From an uncultured Flammeovirgaceae bacterium (lineage in GTDB: Bacteria > Bacteroidota > Bacteroidia > Cytophagales > Cyclobacteriaceae), in NCBI GenBank assembly GCA_937884755.1, contig CAKZYJ010000174.1:1-43331 (forward strand): a DNA stretch of 43,331 nucleotides. Direction: 5' to 3'. The notes below the pieces were generated by a model. It saw only the letters and a list, made by a program, of their open reading frames with translations, had not been told where the DNA came from and ran no database searches. Positions 42,145 to 43,331 of this stretch are shown piece after piece (within the stretch, counting starts at the first letter, position 1; every line of letters starts with the position of its first letter). A program made the translations under genes and the position numbers.

Positions 42145-43331
42145 GTGAATACATTCTTTCTATTAGAAATTTTCTCCCTGGGCTTCGCTCAGACTGATGA
42201 ACCAACTGGAGATGAAATTACTAACCCCAAAATCGTTGGCGTAAATAAAATTAAACCGCACTCTTTACTGCTGCCCTACGATAATGCCGAACAAGCCCAA
42301 CAAGACAAGGCCGAAGACTCTCCTTACTATCAATCGTTGAATGGTAGCTGGAAGTTTGCATTCTCCGAAAACCCGGCTAGCCGCCCCCAAAATTTTTACG
42401 CTACTGATTACGATATTTCCGATTGGGATGAAATTGAAGTTCCTGGTGACTGGCAGATGCAGGGCTACGACCTGGCTATTTATCTCAACCATCCCTACGA
42501 GTTTACCACGGCGGAAGGAGCTTCCCAGTTACCGCTTGCTACCGATAGCCGAGAAGTACGTACTCCCAACCCTCCGGCGGTTCCCGAGAATTGGAATCCG
42601 GTAGGTTCCTATCGCCGCAGCTTTACCGTTCCGGCTAACTGGACTGACCGGGAGGTTATTCTGCATTTTGGCGGGGTGAAGACTGCCTTCTACGTGTGGG
42701 TTAACGGACAATACGTTGGTTATTCGGAAGACTCCAAAACTCCCGCTGAATGGAGCATTACTGATTACTTGCAGAAAGGTGAAAATACGGTTGCCTGTGA
42801 GGTTTATCGCGTTGCCTCCGGCTCCTATCTGGAGTGCCAGGATTTCTGGCGACTCAGCGGCATTGAACGGGATGTTTATCTCTACGCCCTTCCTAAACTA
42901 AGCCTTCAGGATTTGACCGTCCGAGCCGACCTCGATGAAAATTACCAGAATGGGCTGTTTAGTGCGGTAGTAACTATGGCCAACCATAGTAATGAAAATC
43001 TATCCGATAGATCGTTAATGCTGCAATTGCTGGATGCATCCGGCAATGCCGTCTACGAAGAGGAAGAACAGAGAGTTTCAGTAGACGGTAACTCCGAGGC
43101 CACCTTCACCTTCAATACCGAAGTAGAGAATTGCGCCTCCTGGACTGCCGAAACTCCCAATTTGTATACCCTACTCATTACCTACCAAGGTTCGTCGGAT
43201 AACTCATCAGTGGTTAGTGCCACCCAGGTTGGTTTCCGCAATGTAGCGATCGATAACGGACAACTGCTGGTGAACGGCCAAGCAGTACTGGTAAAGGGAG
43301 TCAACCGGCATGAGCATCATGCGGAGTTTGC
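42145..43331 (+). CDS. Glycoside hydrolase family 2 beta-galactosidase-like protein (runs off right edge)
   Basis: A partial gene: 395 codons are visible. The probable start is the GTG at 42145, the only ordinary start codon between a stop at 42049 and the conserved part. It gives a short signal-like MNTFFLLEIFSLGFAQ with a glutamate in its core. The rest follows LacZ closely: SLNGSWKFAF, VPGDWQMQGYD, VGSYRRSF, GGVKTAFYVWVNGQYVGYS and SYLECQDFWRLSGIERDVYL form the sugar-binding jelly-roll domain, followed by the Ig-like domain (about 255-380) and the start of the catalytic barrel at VKGVNRHEHH. The catalytic glutamates lie beyond the window. It probably hydrolyses terminal beta-galactosides of a sulfated polysaccharide. 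Confidence 0.92.
   Translation, partial: MNTFFLLEIFSLGFAQTDEPTGDEITNPKIVGVNKIKPHSLLLPYDNAEQAQQDKAEDSPYYQSLNGSWKFAFSENPASRPQNFYATDYDISDWDEIEVPGDWQMQGYDLAIYLNHPYEFTTAEGASQLPLATDSREVRTPNPPAVPENWNPVGSYRRSFTVPANWTDREVILHFGGVKTAFYVWVNGQYVGYSEDSKTPAEWSITDYLQKGENTVACEVYRVASGSYLECQDFWRLSGIERDVYLYALPKLSLQDLTVRADLDENYQNGLFSAVVTMANHSNENLSDRSLMLQLLDASGNAVYEEEEQRVSVDGNSEATFTFNTEVENCASWTAETPNLYTLLITYQGSSDNSSVVSATQVGFRNVAIDNGQLLVNGQAVLVKGVNRHEHHAEF

Noticed and set aside
42129-42197. Earlier ATG start for the GH2 gene at 42129
   Set aside because: This ATG is in a different frame and stops after 22 codons. The GH2 frame has only the GTG at 42145.

Overview
The window looks like a chromosomal segment from a member of the phylum Bacteroidota, most likely a Cytophagales-type and probably marine bacterium. 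The reasons are: a TonB-dependent receptor with an N-terminal carboxypeptidase-regulatory domain paired with a DUF4249 lipoprotein; a PorE-like TPR/beta-propeller/OmpA protein and a type IX secretion (T9SS) sorting-like domain; the birA-rsfS-ftsH neighbourhood; scarce Shine-Dalgarno sequences; and -7 boxes of the Bacteroidota type TAnnTTTG upstream of many genes. No tRNA, rRNA, CRISPR array, insertion sequence or phage gene was seen. Coding density is high and no gap exceeds about 240 bases.

Layout. 1-7.5 kb: an envelope glycan (LPS core or O-antigen type) cluster with three GT4 glycosyltransferases, two GT9 heptosyltransferase-like enzymes, one WaaE-like GT2 and two FkbM-type methyltransferases. 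The two left-most GT4 genes are head-to-head paralogues. 7.6-9.6 kb: the PorE-like outer-membrane/periplasmic protein. 9.7-11 kb: ahcY, convergent to it. 11.1-13.3 kb: DoxX plus a Gfo/Idh/MocA oxidoreductase, closed by a clear terminator. 13.4-16.8 kb: birA, with rsfS and ftsH divergent from it, then a terminator. 16.8-18.9 kb: lpxH (lipid A synthesis), a secreted protein of unknown function that overlaps it, and a very short protein made of a signal peptide and a T9SS-like C-terminal domain. 18.9-24.0 kb, minus strand: a type I secretion-like operon of ABC transporter, HlyD adaptor and TolC. 24.2-24.6 kb: an FKBP-type isomerase. 24.7-30.3 kb: a small unknown protein, the TonB receptor, the DUF4249 lipoprotein and a RecQ-family helicase. 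30.3-34.5 kb: a small conserved-type protein, a serine hydrolase-TPR protein in an operon with a sodium:solute symporter, and a PPOX-family flavoprotein. 34.5-38.4 kb: an OmpR-type response regulator and sensor kinase, divergent from a DUF1573 protein, followed by a retropepsin-like/PDZ protein. 38.4-40.1 kb: a thioesterase and a FAD amine-oxidase-like enzyme. 40.3 kb to the right edge: a sulfatase and the start of a GH2 beta-galactosidase, probably the beginning of a polysaccharide-degradation locus.

Much of the window concerns the cell envelope: LPS core synthesis, LpxH, FtsH, T9SS-related proteins, a type I export machine and TonB uptake. The observations most worth following up are the export ABC protein, whose nucleotide-binding domain has lost several canonical catalytic residues; the three GTTAAC sites between the two-component system and the DUF1573 gene, one of which recurs as a 13-base match before the retropepsin/PDZ gene; the stand-alone T9SS-like domain protein; and the sulfatase with altered metal-binding and formylglycine motifs.
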